DNA of 64,000 nt from Phoronis australis (taxonomy: Eukaryota > Phoronida > Phoronidae), in contig NMRA01000253.1 in the NCBI GenBank assembly GCA_002633005.1, forward strand, positions 199,251-263,250. The letters are read 5' to 3'. This document shows positions 15,101 to 27,000 of the stretch, piece by piece. The position numbers and the translations under genes were made by a program. Numbering within the stretch: position 1 is the first letter of the stretch; every line of letters begins with the position of its first letter. The notes beneath the pieces are model-generated. The model was not told the origin of the DNA. It searched no databases and worked only from the letters and a program-made list of their open reading frames with translations.

Positions 15101-16035
15101 ATTTCTTGCTGACCGCAAAAACTATTGGTAATAGCCACCAGGGCACCAAAAAATCCAACTGAATGTATTTACAAAATTGCTTCGCCATCTTACTAACTTT
15201 CCTGGTAATTCCTCTTCGTTCTCGGTCATCAGGGGAGACTATTCTCAGTCATCAGGGGAGACAACTCTGATGATGAGTTCACCTTCCACGCAGCCATCTT
15301 GGCGAGGAATTCCAAGCCATTTTGTCAGACTACTTTTGGTTGGTTTCATTCCATCTTCAGACTTCATGTGCACAGTGGGGCTGCTCTCGCAACCACATGT
15401 CTTTGCTCATCAACCGTAGTAACTGAAGCCAGTAGTGGACTACACATTTGTGTTACATTGCACCATGTGTGCCCGTGCATGCATGTGCGTGTGCGTGTAT
15501 GTGTGTGTGTGTGCGTGCTTACGCATTCCTCCTGTCAGTTATTGTGCTTCGTGTCTGCAAGTAAATAATGAATTGATGAGAAAAAATATTATAAGAAAAG
15601 AAATACTGATTGGTTGTGAGAAAAGAGTTGTAGTCACGTGAATAGAATGCTTTTAATTAGAGGAGCTGTATTGTCCACGGGTAGAAATCTTTATTGCTAT
15701 CCAATACACCTCATGTTCTCTACAATGTGTGTGTAGAAATTATATCAAATAGTCAAAATACTGAGAAGCTAGTACATTCTTTATGCATGCAAATGTTACA
15801 GCTTTTTATTGGCTTTTTATTTTACTTTGAATTAGAAGTTTTGTACTTTTTTACCTTTTTCAGTCACCCCCATGTGAGGCTACTGTGCTGGACGCTGGTC
15901 GCTGTGTGGCTAGTGGTGGTCTCATATACTACGTCCAAGCTCTCCGTCTTCACGTACGGCACAACAGTACTCACCCGTCCAGAGATTGACGCCATGTCTT
16001 GGAAGGAATCCTGGGACTTCTTGGCTCATGCATGA
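143..16035 (+). CDS. POMT1: Protein O-mannosyltransferase 1, 5'-truncated by the window edge (15 exons)
   Basis: POMT1, with POMT2, transfers mannose from dolichyl-phosphate mannose to Ser/Thr of proteins such as alpha-dystroglycan in the ER membrane. Exons by splice sites and continuous phase: 143-289, 771-873, 2518-2583, 4290-4383, 6107-6262, 7450-7673, 9509-9601, 9857-9953, 10390-10479, 11129-11246, 12208-12299, 12961-13077, 13628-13754, 14390-14564, 15864-16035 (stop TGA). These 1871 nt give 622 residues in one frame. Visible: membrane segments at about residues 1-190 (motifs [28 protein letters not shown]); MIR repeats at about 190-395 ([47 protein letters not shown]); C-terminal multipass region ([41 protein letters not shown]). 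The order matches human POMT1 throughout, and the motifs fit POMT1 better than POMT2. About 120 N-terminal residues, including the catalytic luminal loop, are upstream of the window. No break is seen. Confidence 0.97.
424..612. repeat. 37-bp tandem repeat, about five copies, in a POMT1 intron
   Basis: The anchor TTGATCATATTTAACAA recurs every 37 bp (anchor starts at 441, 478, 515, 552, 589). Copies differ by only one or two bases, so the array is young. It lies in the intron between the first two visible POMT1 exons. Confidence 0.93.
1399..1909. mobile_element. hAT-like non-autonomous DNA transposon (about 510 bp)
   Basis: The ends are inverted: CAGGGCTTGGAAT at the left and ATTCCAAGCTCTG at the right, 12 of 13 positions matching. 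The subterminal parts carry several GCGGAAA/TTTCCGC motifs in both orientations. AAGACCC lies beside both ends, which fits a degraded target duplication. No transposase frame is present. It sits in a POMT1 intron. Confidence 0.7.
4973..5146. repeat. Dispersed repeat, copy 1
   Basis: This stretch matches 6590-6747 in the same orientation. Shared blocks include CAGGATTTTGAGTG, GGCTTAACTGACCA, GAACGCAGCGTT and the GGAGCTTG near the right end. It lies in a POMT1 intron. Neither copy codes. Confidence 0.75.
6590..6747. repeat. Dispersed repeat, copy 2
   Basis: This is the second copy of the element at 4973-5146. It has small deletions, for example around the AACACGTTG block. It lies in the intron between the POMT1 exons ending at 6262 and starting at 7450. 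Confidence 0.75.
8809..8873. repeat. 70-bp palindromic element, degenerate copy
   Basis: This is a weaker relative of the element at 10933-11003. It shares ATGCCC, CAGTTTTCTGCACTGAATAGCG (imperfect) and the arm GTTCTCAAA. The outer stem is partly lost. It is intronic in POMT1. Confidence 0.6.
10933..11003. repeat. 70-bp palindromic element, best-preserved copy
   Basis: The left arm TGCCCACTTATTGAGAACCA is the near-perfect reverse complement of the right arm TGGTTCTCAAAATGTGGGCA. A loop containing CACTGAATAACGGGCAT lies between them. The DNA or RNA could fold into a stem of about 25 bp. It is intronic in POMT1. Confidence 0.85.
11417..11487. repeat. 70-bp palindromic element, copy
   Basis: It has the same design as 10933-11003: arms GGTCCCCATTTTAAGAACCA and TGGTTCTCAAAATCGGGGTCC (imperfect), and a loop with CTACTGAATAGCAG. 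It lies only about 400 bp from the previous copy, one exon away. Confidence 0.82.
14242..14312. repeat. 70-bp palindromic element, reverse-oriented copy
   Basis: The loop reads CCCCGTTATTCAATGGA, the reverse complement of the loop at 10933-11003, so this copy is inserted the other way round. The arms are ATGCCCACATTTTGAGAACA and TGGTTCTCACAATGCGAGCAT (imperfect). It lies just upstream of the exon at 14390. Confidence 0.82.
15481..15518. repeat. GT-rich microsatellite in the last POMT1 intron
   Basis: The stretch is alternating purine-pyrimidine, GTGCGTGTATGTGTGTGTGT and similar. Reading frames through it are artefacts of the repeat. Confidence 0.85.
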
Positions 16036-19000
16036 GGCCACTCCATGTGCGGTTGGTGAAGCTAACCGTTTTCATCTTAATCAACAGAAACATCAGCGAA
16101 GATCGTAAAATTTGCATGAGAGCCACCTAGTGATTGAAGTGGTGTTAGCAGTGGGTCTAATGCAACTAATCAAAGAAATCATGTCGTAAAATTTAATTTG
16201 TGAAAGAGGATGAGAATGAGCGTCCATGATTTATAAATAGGTCAAAGGTTAAGATGCATAAATTTTAGTCGCTGTATAATAACATTGGCATACAGTCGAA
16301 CCGTGTCACAACAAACCCTCGTGTGACCTTTCTGAAACTTTGTTGTATCTGAAATGTGCCATGACTAAGTGAAATCGTATACAGTACAGTTCATCTGGGA
16401 CTTGCGGAATTGGCCATTGTGAGCGAACAAATGATGTAAACCAGGTCCGTGCTTCGTAGAGTAAGTTTCTTGTGAGATCACGCAAGTCTTCGTGAGATAT
16501 CGTCGTGCATTACAAGGGCAGAGTGTGATGACACTGACTAGCTTTACTTGCGAGTGTCTTGTTTCTATAGAACACCCTCAGGTTCATTGTAACATGGCTC
16601 TATTATGTCTCTATCACGCCACCTATTGAGTGGGTTGTGTAACACTGTAACAAATATTCAGTTTGTAATGATTGAATTTTTTATCGCCCTCTTCAGGTCT
16701 GTATGGGCTAAGCTTCCTATTACTACCATCGCTTGTTGTCTTTCAGTCAGAAACCAATGCTGAATCTCAATCCGGGTTGGAAGTTAGAACGTTGAAATAA
16801 TACAAAACATCCTACTTTTCATACTCTTAAAGCCCATCAAATATTTACCTGCACACATTTATATTGAAGCTGCAGTAAGGAATTTACAAATGATGCGTCG
16901 TGTGATTGGAGGAGAGTCAAGACTTCCCATAGTATTTAATATTCATTCTGTTTTTATGTACACTGTTCACTCTGCCCCCTGGTGGAGTACATGTACAAAA
17001 TAATGTATGTTATATACATTCAAGTTGGCCTGGTTGCATCAGTTGTACACCAGGAGTGTTAGCATGATGTCATCTGTTGAGAACATGATGGCTGATAGTT
17101 CATTTGTCAACGACACTTGGAGATAAAAAGAAGAAAATTTGACCTACATGTAATTATAAGCATTGAATTGTTCTGTGGGTGTACTAAAGAGAAAGTCATT
17201 GGTATGACTGTCCTGTTTAAAAATTTTTGTCCCCCACCCCATACTTTCTTCTAATTTCTATTGTGCAAAGTTTCGGGTATCACAAACTTTGTTCCTTGAA
17301 CGTGCTTCTGACTGACTGACTAGTGATTCTTGATACAAACATGAATAGTTGTATCTCCAACACATGTACATTCTAATGGACAGATTGTGTGTATTGAATG
17401 TATTTTGAAAATGTTGGTTGACTGAATGTGAGAACTTTGACACCTTTTGAATCATGTTCAAGTCAAAATTATTATCAATTTTTCTTTTACACTTCTCCGC
17501 AATGATGTCAAGTAATTCTGGTTAGGCCGATTTTTAATAATATGATTTATTGAGACATATACACATGGCCATAGGCCCCAAGTATATCATGTACAAGACA
17601 GAACATTGTTGGGTGCCACCTTTCAAACTGGATAATACATTATGACGCTAAAGATAAGGGAGTCTGTCGGCACTGTACTTAACTGGGTTAGCGCCTGAAG
17701 CGTTTGAATTGAAAACCATTAAAACCTCGGGTGGATGTTGGGTCGAGCATGGACTCATAAAGAGAAATCTGGAGTATTCTAGAGATTGGCATTTTGTCTA
17801 AGGAATGATACACTGTATGTGTTAAGGGCTTGTGTCATTGATACCATTATCAGGTTTTTCATTTGCATGAGCCAAACAAATTACCATCTTAATATGGACG
17901 GTGCACTTTTAGTGACTTGCGAACAAAATGCGTGAGATATGGAAGGTGAATTGCCCTGTGGATGAGTTTTCACCTGAACATGATTAGGAGAAAATTGCAA
18001 GTGTATGACTCTGCGGTGCGCATTTTGGAAATTCAAGAGTAGGTGTTTCTATGGAAGTTAATGATAACCAGGACTAGTAGGGTATTATATTGTATTATAT
18101 TGTATATACAATGTGTGTGCAGTACATCATTCTCTGTCTGTTTAAACCTAATACGCTCATGTGTTCTTAGAAATTTAGCCGTGGTGAAAGACTTTTCAAA
18201 ATGGCATAGTATTGATGTTGACTGCCTTAAATTCCGCAAACATTACACAACGCAGTTAAGCCACAATGTCCGAGGCAACACTGTACCCAAGTGAAATTAT
18301 TTTCAATGTCCCTGCAAGGGACTGAAAATATAGGTAAAGCTCCGCAGACCGAGATGATATACTTTGCTGAGTGTTACTGTACACTCACACTTCATGTACT
18401 GATTCATTCAGGGTGTTTTTACTAAATACTGGTAAGGAGAAACCAAAGAATAGCTAACGAGAAGAGTCTCTGTTTTGATGATGATAAATCGAACAACTGT
18501 TTCTGTAGTGATAGGATTTTGAACCTAGTCCTCCTAATGTTTTGTCTTTTGTTGGTTGTGAAAGTGTCCTCCACTATATGTATCGGTTTTGTACTCTGGT
18601 ATAAGGTGCAAGTAATCAGGGCACAGTTGCATAAAAGTTATAGCAACTATGACGTCGCATTATCACGCGCCACGTTGTTATTGTTGAACAATGCTCCTGA
18701 CGTTATGTAACAATCAAACTTATCTAGCAGATAATTTTGAAGTTTTATGCAATCCAGCCCTGAAAATGTTCGGTTTCCCTCGTCATGACGGTTAATTCTG
18801 TTAGTAGCAGAAATGGCTGGTAATAACCTTTAGAGCTGCAAAATTCTATTTACAAAATGGCTTAGCCACCGAAGGACATTTTTTCCGTTAGTTCCCATGC
18901 ATTCTCACCCATGAACTTTGTTCAGTGAAAACACTACTAAACTTTTTGTTTGAAAGCTTGATACAGAGTCACTCGTAGTGTCAATCTCCTTTCTTCAGGT

Positions 19001-20794
19001 GTGCAGCTATGTAGCAAAATACGGAGAGAGACGCAACAAACAAACAAATTAATTTCCTAGCTCTATACCTATCAACAAAAAGCTTAGTCTGTTTTCTACC
19101 GAACTGTACTCGTCTCAGTTTATGAGGGAGCCGTGTGCTGCTGGTGTCTCCATCTTTTGGCAAGCAGTCATGACGGGGAATTCCAGGGGTTATAATATTT
19201 TGGTCTATACTGTAGATGAACATTCCACTGTTATAATACTTTATAGTGTGTAGATTAGCCACCTTTAAAGAATCTCCTGTTTCTAATCGTATTCGCTTTT
19301 AAGGAATCTAAAACAAGTTAACAGGTTGTTCTGTTTCATTGTATGTTAACAACTGTGATATCAGAACTGTAAGAAAATGTACTGTTGGATTTGCTAGTAT
19401 TGACATTACTGTTTTAAGATTTATAATAAATCCGGTCTAGAACGTTGCTAAATTCCTCTCTTGTAGAGTGCTTGGAAATCATTCATTTCCGTTTAATTGC
19501 TTTGTGTTGTTAAGGTCTTAGTGTTCAAACAAAAGTGCAAGTTTTATTTGAGCAAACCAGAGACATTGGGGTCACAACCTGACTGCTCAATAACCTTTTG
19601 GACCAGCTGGGACGTGTTTTATGAAAATTGGCTTAGAACATAAGACATTGGTCGTGCGCTGGACACATAACTCTGGAAAATAATTGAAAGTCACTAAAGC
19701 AAAAGACCAAACTATCTGAGAATATACCCGAAACTGTTACTTAGAAAATGTGTAAAAATCTATTTCCAGGTAGTGATATGGTACTATAATTACATGACCT
19801 TTCATTGATAACTAAATCCGCCGGAAGGGGGCGCTTAGGAACAAATTTCTTCCTTTAGTCACTTTTCATGAAACAGAATTCTGAACTCAAATTGAATAAA
19901 ATCCCCTTATTTACTAACATGTATAATAGATATATTATGAAAGATGTTATTGTTGGACCCCATTTTACACTGCAGTCACATACGTGTGCGTGTAGTATAA
20001 CTTCATGTTTAGGAATCAAGCCCTGAATACAGCTACCCAGAAATTGTACTTTGGAATATTCGCTACTGCTCCATAATTAACATGCATCTGAAAACTGTCT
20101 GCGATTTCTCGAAAACGAAGAAAACATAGTCAAACTCCTAATTCATATCCAGTATGTTCCGTCTTTTTGGCAAAATTCACCCGTGTACTGGTTCTACAGT
20201 GTACATGTAGTATGTTGCTCCCGGCACATACACATTCAGAAAACCATGGGACGGAGATTATTCCGGGCGTGCCTCTAGTACCCGAAATCCAATTTCCTAG
20301 ACGAGCAGGCATCAAAGCCGCTACACAATTTCTGCACAAGACCGAGCACCATAACTCCACACACGCACCAGAACTACCCCATTTCCGAAATGGGCACCGG
20401 GTTATTTTTGGTGCATGCGTCCAGTATAGGGGCGCTGACTATGGAAATTGGCATCGCGGGTTTGATGTTTGTTGGTTTGAGCTTGGTTCAGGGTGTTTAG
20501 TGGATCGTAGGTGTAAAATTGAAGACAATTTCGTGCCTTTGACACCCCCTGAAAATACATTACAGTTTGCATGTACATGATTCTGGTGGCATTTATTCTT
20601 TTCCAAAAACGGAATGACGAAAGTTACCATGTGGCCATGTTTTTACGTTATTTCGTTACACAACAATGTATTAAAAGTTAAGCTGTCAAAAGTATTAGGA
20701 TTCGATTGATTCACTAAACCAGTCCAACGAGTTTGTTACACCACCAACTATAAGCTGTGATAGTAAATCAACCCCCTTGTAACGACAGCACTTT
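16036..20794. other. Non-coding gap between convergent POMT1 and gene Y
   Basis: The stretch must hold the POMT1 3' UTR on the + strand and the gene Y 3' UTR on the - strand. Candidate AATAAA signals on the + strand lie near 19424 and 19893. No exon with splice sites or a family motif was found on either strand. The 137-codon + strand frame at 20167-20580 lies in the expected antisense of the gene Y 3' UTR and resembles nothing I know. Confidence 0.6.
20592..20597 (-). terminator. Candidate polyadenylation signal of gene Y
   Basis: AATAAA on the - strand, about 200 bp past the gene Y stop codon (20797-20795). It is the first such hexamer downstream that I saw. Confidence 0.45.
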
Positions 20795-21036
20795 TTAAAG
20801 ATGGCCGAACCGCGACTTCCGTGCGCGTTGCATGTAACTCGCGTGAGGTGCGTAGTTCTCTGATGGTGTCTCTCCAGGATATTGCTGTTGATTTATACAT
20901 GTTCCAGAACAAACAAGTTCCTTGAGTCGCTGCTGTTCGATCATGCAGCCAGCGTTGCCATGACAATCTCGGACCTTGCCTATGACAGATGTTTCGATAC
21001 ATTTCTTGAGGCAACGTAGGAATTCTTTGTCTTCGG
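20795..21036 (-). CDS. Gene Y last exon, Cx3C domain and stop
   Basis: The acceptor is CTTCACAG. The frame begins EDKEFLRCLKKC and ends RSRFGHL with a TAA stop. Cysteine spacing is C-x3-C-x11-C-x5-C-x11-C-x3-C, the same plan as the gene X domains. A tail of about 33 residues is rich in Arg, Lys and Tyr. It has no in-frame ATG near its start, so a simple ORF search does not report it. Confidence 0.78.
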
Positions 21037-24000
21037 CTGTGAAGTTATAAAAAACGAGAAATTAAATTACATGTAAATTTCAATGAAAACTTTAGGGTAT
21101 TGTGTGAAACCGCCGTCATGACGGATATGAGCACGTTTATCACAACGATATCCGAGATGATTGCATCGATAGAAGACAACTCAAATCCATATTTTTCTTA
21201 TGTAATATCAGGGGCGGATCCAGGATTTTGATTGGGGGGTCAGGGCAGAGTATTAGCAAAGACTTTGCCCGTCAGGCAATCGCACCCCCGAACTGCCAAA
21301 TGGAATCTGGGAGAATTTTAGCGGGGCATGGGGCCCTTGGCCCCCTCTAAATCCGCCACTGAATATTGCGTTACTAAGTCGTGCACGACGTTTCGCGCAT
21401 GCATTTATGATGTTTGAAAAGACCTACTAACCTTCGCCATTTCTTGAAAACTTCTGATTGGTTAGTGGTCGAGCGCACGTGGTCCTGCTGGGATAGTCAC
21501 ACACACACGGTCTCACGTTGAACTGGAGGTTTTTGGGACACAGGTGCGTGCCGGAGACATTTGTAAACACATTTCTTTGTGTAAACCATCTACAATTCGT
21601 CCCTGTCACAATTTTGTATTCGTTTCCCTTTTCGTAGCACGTAGTGGAAGAACCTGAAAACGTAACATGTCCATCACTTCATCTTAAACACCGTTGTATC
21701 ACTGGTACCTTCCAATTCACAAGCCAAGAATTTTTACGGTGACACTTGATTTACCTCAAAATCCAACTGCTGCCCGATTATGTTGCACATCCAGCAGAAT
21801 TAATGAGGAGCACATTGCAAATATAAACAAACGCGTTAGGTTGTAAAAGTCATATTTCTTGTCCAGTTTTCAAAATTCAAAAACCTTATTCCGTCTACTT
21901 TTCACGGAACCAAATATGCTATTTATAAATTTTCAAAACGAAAATATAAAAAAACACTTTCTCCCCAAATGTGATTATGGTGGTCTCATTATCTAGATAA
22001 CGATAACATCAGCAGCATGAGGCGATTTAATTAAACACAACAGCATGATGTCTTTGATCTGAACCGACAAATTTTGTGGTACGCAAACAGGTCGCGTTGC
22101 CCAATCTCGACCAGTTAGGCTGTCAACGTAGGATTCCTTTGATGGGCTGTGCGCGCGCATTGGTACTGTGTACTCAGGTGAACTACTTTCTTAAGTGAGG
22201 AGAGACGTAATGATTCAGCACCGGACTGTTTACAATACGTTCGAAAATAGTCCTCACTTGGGAGGTTTTCTAATTCAGCCCTCTTTGGAGTCGCAGCAGA
22301 TAATGTTCTCTGTTTGACCGTATAGGTGGCATACATGTATAGGGTACGAAGATAAGCCAAGTCCTGTCTGATGATTGACCCTGTTCTAGATTTCGAAATG
22401 TCAAGCAATTTAATACCGCACTAGAAATATATTGCCCACCTACTGTTATTTGTCTTTGAGCCATGTATCTGCATTGCAGACGTTTTTACGACTCAGGTGA
22501 TCTTTAATTTGAAATGAAAAATGAAAAGATGAACCACACTTGAAGAACGGGTAGAGCACCAAATGAGAGTAAAGATTACATGGCATCGGGTGCCACACTC
22601 GTTTCCGGGGGGGGGGCGTATTGTGTCTCATTTTTCACGTTTTTTTTCTATAAACCCGCGTTCCTTAAAAAAATACTTTATCAGTCACCGTTATGACATT
22701 GATCTCACAATCATGGGAAGGGCGTTTTGTGCATATAAAATAATTCGTTATATCTTGAGACAGTACTGATCGGTGCATAAACTTCTCCGTGCCAAATTAT
22801 AGAGCCAGGTTTGCGTTCAGTAACACTGGGACCTACGTTAGGACCTAGCTAAAATCTAACCAAAGTGACGTGTTTTCATTTAAAATACACGGAAATATCT
22901 CACGTAATCTCGCGAAATCTTGCTTTTTAGCGAGTTCCTAGAGTTACTGAACGGGAGCCAGGTTTCAAGTGTCTTTCAAAGCCCAGCCTCCCGTTCAGTA
23001 GCGCTAGGACCTCGTTAAAAAGCGAGATTTCGTGAGATACTGGCGTGTATTTTTTGAAATGGCTAGATTTTGGCTAGGTCGTAGCGTAGGTCCTAGCGTT
23101 ACTGAACGGGAGACAGAAATCATATGCGACTTAATTTAACTAAGGGACATCTTGAAAGAACCCTGACATGGCTATAAGTTTTTTTGTGACAAAATGCGAG
23201 TTTACAACAGCTTTTGGAGGTACTGGTTTAAAATGCAAACAAAAGACGGTTAGAATGCACTTGGGTTTTCTGTATACAAGACCAGGTGTACATCCGGAAA
23301 AAACAGTTTAAATGGGAACAAAAGTTCATGGGTATATTCGGAAGTGATGTTTATATGATCGGCTCTCAAATGGAAAATTAACGGCACATTTTCGTCACTA
23401 AAACACCGTAACGAAAATTGTGTGTTTTTATACACACAATTTTTGTTATTAAAATAAGATTCAGTGATGAAATGAATAGAAGTTATTGTTGAAATTAATT
23501 ACTATAATACTGGGTAAAAGTTTTTAATTAGGATTCAACTAGCGATACATGTATCTGTCCCAAATGCACACCGTGTTGCATCTATGGAGAATCGTCTCCT
23601 TAAACACGCCAACTGCTGTAGGCGTACCTAAATGTGGATCTTTCTACCCAAACATCTGGCACGTACATGTACTGGTGTAGCCACCTGGGGCACATGAGGT
23701 CCAAGAATACCAATGTCCACTGCAAAATCATCCCGATGCAAACTCATCTCATTTTATATTTACACCCGCCCTCGGCTCATTAAAAACTGCCCCCGTGATG
23801 CCCATTCTTGACGTTTCTTCATACATGTACGTCTGCCTACGTGTGCCTGTATGTAAACACTGTGCGATTTTTTAGACTCACTTGGTGAGGGACCGGGGTT
23901 TGCACATTTTGTCCTGTTTCTGTAGTCACACACGCAGACAGCCACGTTGAACTGCAAGTTTGAGGGACAGTAAAGTTTGTCTGTCTTATTCGTCTTCAAG

Positions 24001-27000
24001 TCCCTCTGGGTGAATGCTGTGCAATCACTGTCAGGGACTATAGTATAGAGGTTCCCTTTTCTTATACACGATGAAGCACGGCCTATAAATATCACAAAAT
24101 CAAAATAAAGTAAACAAGATTGTAATAGATGCTGTAATCAGTATCGACTGATATCTCGTCTCATAGATGTCACACAGCTATAAAACCTTAGCATCTTATC
24201 GACAAGTGTGTGTGCTTAGATAAATATTCAGATACCGAACTATGGATTTTAAGCGTTAGTAATGAGTATTTGTTTTCAGACAGCAAAAACCCTGTAGAAT
24301 TGATGTTTGATTTTTTACCAATGGTTTGGTCATGTGGTCGTGTTTTTTCATTTATTTTAGCAACATATGAATTGCTATGACAGTGACTACCCAGCACGAA
24401 TTGGGCTTACTTGCCATTTGTTCATGGGACATAGAAACGAAGACAGTTGCATTTCGCCCTGTTTAACTGGCTGAAAGTGAAAATGGAACAGACATTTTGC
24501 TCTTATAAAATCGGTCTCATAAACCATCACTCTCAAAACAGTGGTAAAATTCCTTTCCGTGAATAAGATGAAGATAGATAATGTGAGCTTTAACCATTCG
24601 GAATTTATTGGGGTTGTCACACTTCAGAATTAAAAATTGACCAAAGAAGACGCATCTACTTGAATTGGTAACGGAATCCTTTTACAATAATGAATATTAT
24701 GAGATCAATATATAGGGATTAAAAGCCATAATTCGATGTTCGTTTTTAGTCAGCTTACCAGGTCCAAATGAAGTTTTAAGTAATGAAATACAAATGTACT
24801 TCAAAATTTCGTTCTTAGATAGCAGACTAATCAGGAATATTAAAGTGCGCTTACCACTGTGCTGGTTCACTAAACATTATCGTGCAGTGATGTAAAGTAT
24901 CAAAAGCGAAATTGCAAACCTGTTGGAACTCGTGGCATTATTTGATTGGTTAGTGGTTTTGCACACGTTGTCCGGTTGGGGAAGTCACATACACACGGCT
25001 TCACGTTGAACTGGAGGTTGCTGGAGCACATGAATGTGCCGGAGACATTTGTATATACATTTCTTTGCGTAAACCTTCTACAGTTTGTACCGGGTACAAT
25101 TTTGTATTCGTTTCCTCTTTGGTAACAGGTAGTCGATGACGCTGAAATGTTGAATCATACTAATAACTTAGAAGTTGCGAACAGTTCAGATCTTTGAGTG
25201 AGGCTTATCATGTCGACTGTAGGATCGAGGTTCAATAACGCTAACTTTGTCACTAGTGAGACAGTAGCCGTGAGATTTGTTGGTTAATTTTACCTTTTTG
25301 TAACCATCATTGAATCAAGTCGCTAAAAACTTTCGTTATAGCAGTATAGCCTACATAAAACAAGCAAGATTACAAACGGGTACAAATGCAAGTCTATAAG
25401 ACTGCAACTCCAAAATGATATGGTAGACGTCCGAAAGGGTTTCGGAATAAGCAAATTCTAAATGTGTCTGCAAATACAATATATCTTGGCCCTTTTATAC
25501 GAACCTTTAGCCTATTTTAATTGGCACGGTATTTCAATTGGTCATTTCTCAAGCCACATTTAGCTGTTACAGCGCACTCAGAAGAACGGGTACACGTATT
25601 TCGTGCAGTTACATGTAGTTTGGGAACTTGGGTTGTAAGTTTGCACTTCTTAACGGTTTAAGGAATTCGTGGCCGTTTGTGAAGAACTAAGTTAAACTCA
25701 CTCGGTGAGGGACCGGGATTTGCACATTTTGTCCTGTTTCTGTAGTCACACACGCAGACAGCCACGTTGAACTGCAGATTTGCGGGACAATAAACTCTGT
25801 CTGTCTTATTTGTCTTCAAGTCCCTCTGGGTAAATGCTGTGCAGTCACTGCCAGGCACTATAGTATAGAGGTTCCCTTTTCTTGTACACGATGAAGAACT
25901 ACCTAAAAATATTACAAAATCAAAATCAAAATCAACATGAAATAAAGTTAACAAGGCTGTTAAAGATGCGGGTTGCGGATCGAGAGCTTAGAACTTGGAG
26001 CGCTAACTTTGAACTTATGTTAATGTCCTATTTTTGATATTTCGAAAATCATAACAACTAAAGGGAAAATGTAAACCTGCAGGTAACTGCGGCATCATCT
26101 GTATGGCCAATGGCTGAGCGCACCTTGTCCGATACGGGTAATCGCAAACACACGGTCTCACGTTAAATTGAAGATTGCCAGGGCATTGATGTGTGCCAGA
26201 GACATTTGTAAATACATTTCTTTGCGAAAACCGTCTGCAGTTGGTTCCTGGAATTATTTTGTACTCATTGCCTTTCTGATAGCAAGTGGAGGAAGAACCT
26301 AAAATGTAATAATATCAATTAATGTTTTTCAATATTATTTGACCTTATTCAGGCTGTCATCTGATTACAGAGGCTAGCTCTACAGAGAACTAATTTGATA
26401 TACTGTCAAATTACCAAAAATATAACGAAGGAATTACATGTGTATGAACACTGTTCAAACGAACAGGTGAAACACTATGCAGCACGATACTAAAGAGCTA
26501 CTGTATACTCGAGTTTCCTTCGTTACACGAGGTCTTGATAATTGTACACGAATGCATTCAAGCGTTTCTGGTCTATACTCTTATTATTGTACAATGCATT
26601 TTTCGTAATAGACATTTAGAAAGTGGTGTTTTTATCGACCTTAAAGCCACAATGAACAAAATTTTTGGAATGGTGCTTTTGTTTTGCATGCAGTAGTAAC
26701 TGTACATGTACATGTATACAATATACTACATGACCTGGATGCTTACTTGGCGTAAAAGATGCACACTTTGTCCTGTAACTGTAGTCACATACACAGACGG
26801 CCACGTTGAACTGCAGGTGTGCCGGGCAGTAAAGTTTGTCTGTCTTATTCGTCTTCAAGTCCCTCTGCGTGAACGCCGTGCAATTACTTCCAGGAACAAC
26901 GGTGTAAAGATTTCCTTTTCTGGTGCAAGACGTGCCTATGCCTGTGTACAGCAATTACATCTTATCGTAGTCACTACGTTGAAATCAGTGTCTAAGTATG

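Noticed and set aside
20167-20580. 137-codon + strand frame beginning MAKFTRVLVLQ
   Set aside because: No recognisable motif, and it lies in the expected antisense of the gene Y 3' UTR. The signal-like start is too short to support a gene.
20748-21014. 88-codon - strand frame starting at an ATG in the gene Y last exon
   Set aside because: It is out of frame with the spliced transcript; the frame entered from the acceptor at 21037 gives the six-cysteine domain and a stop.
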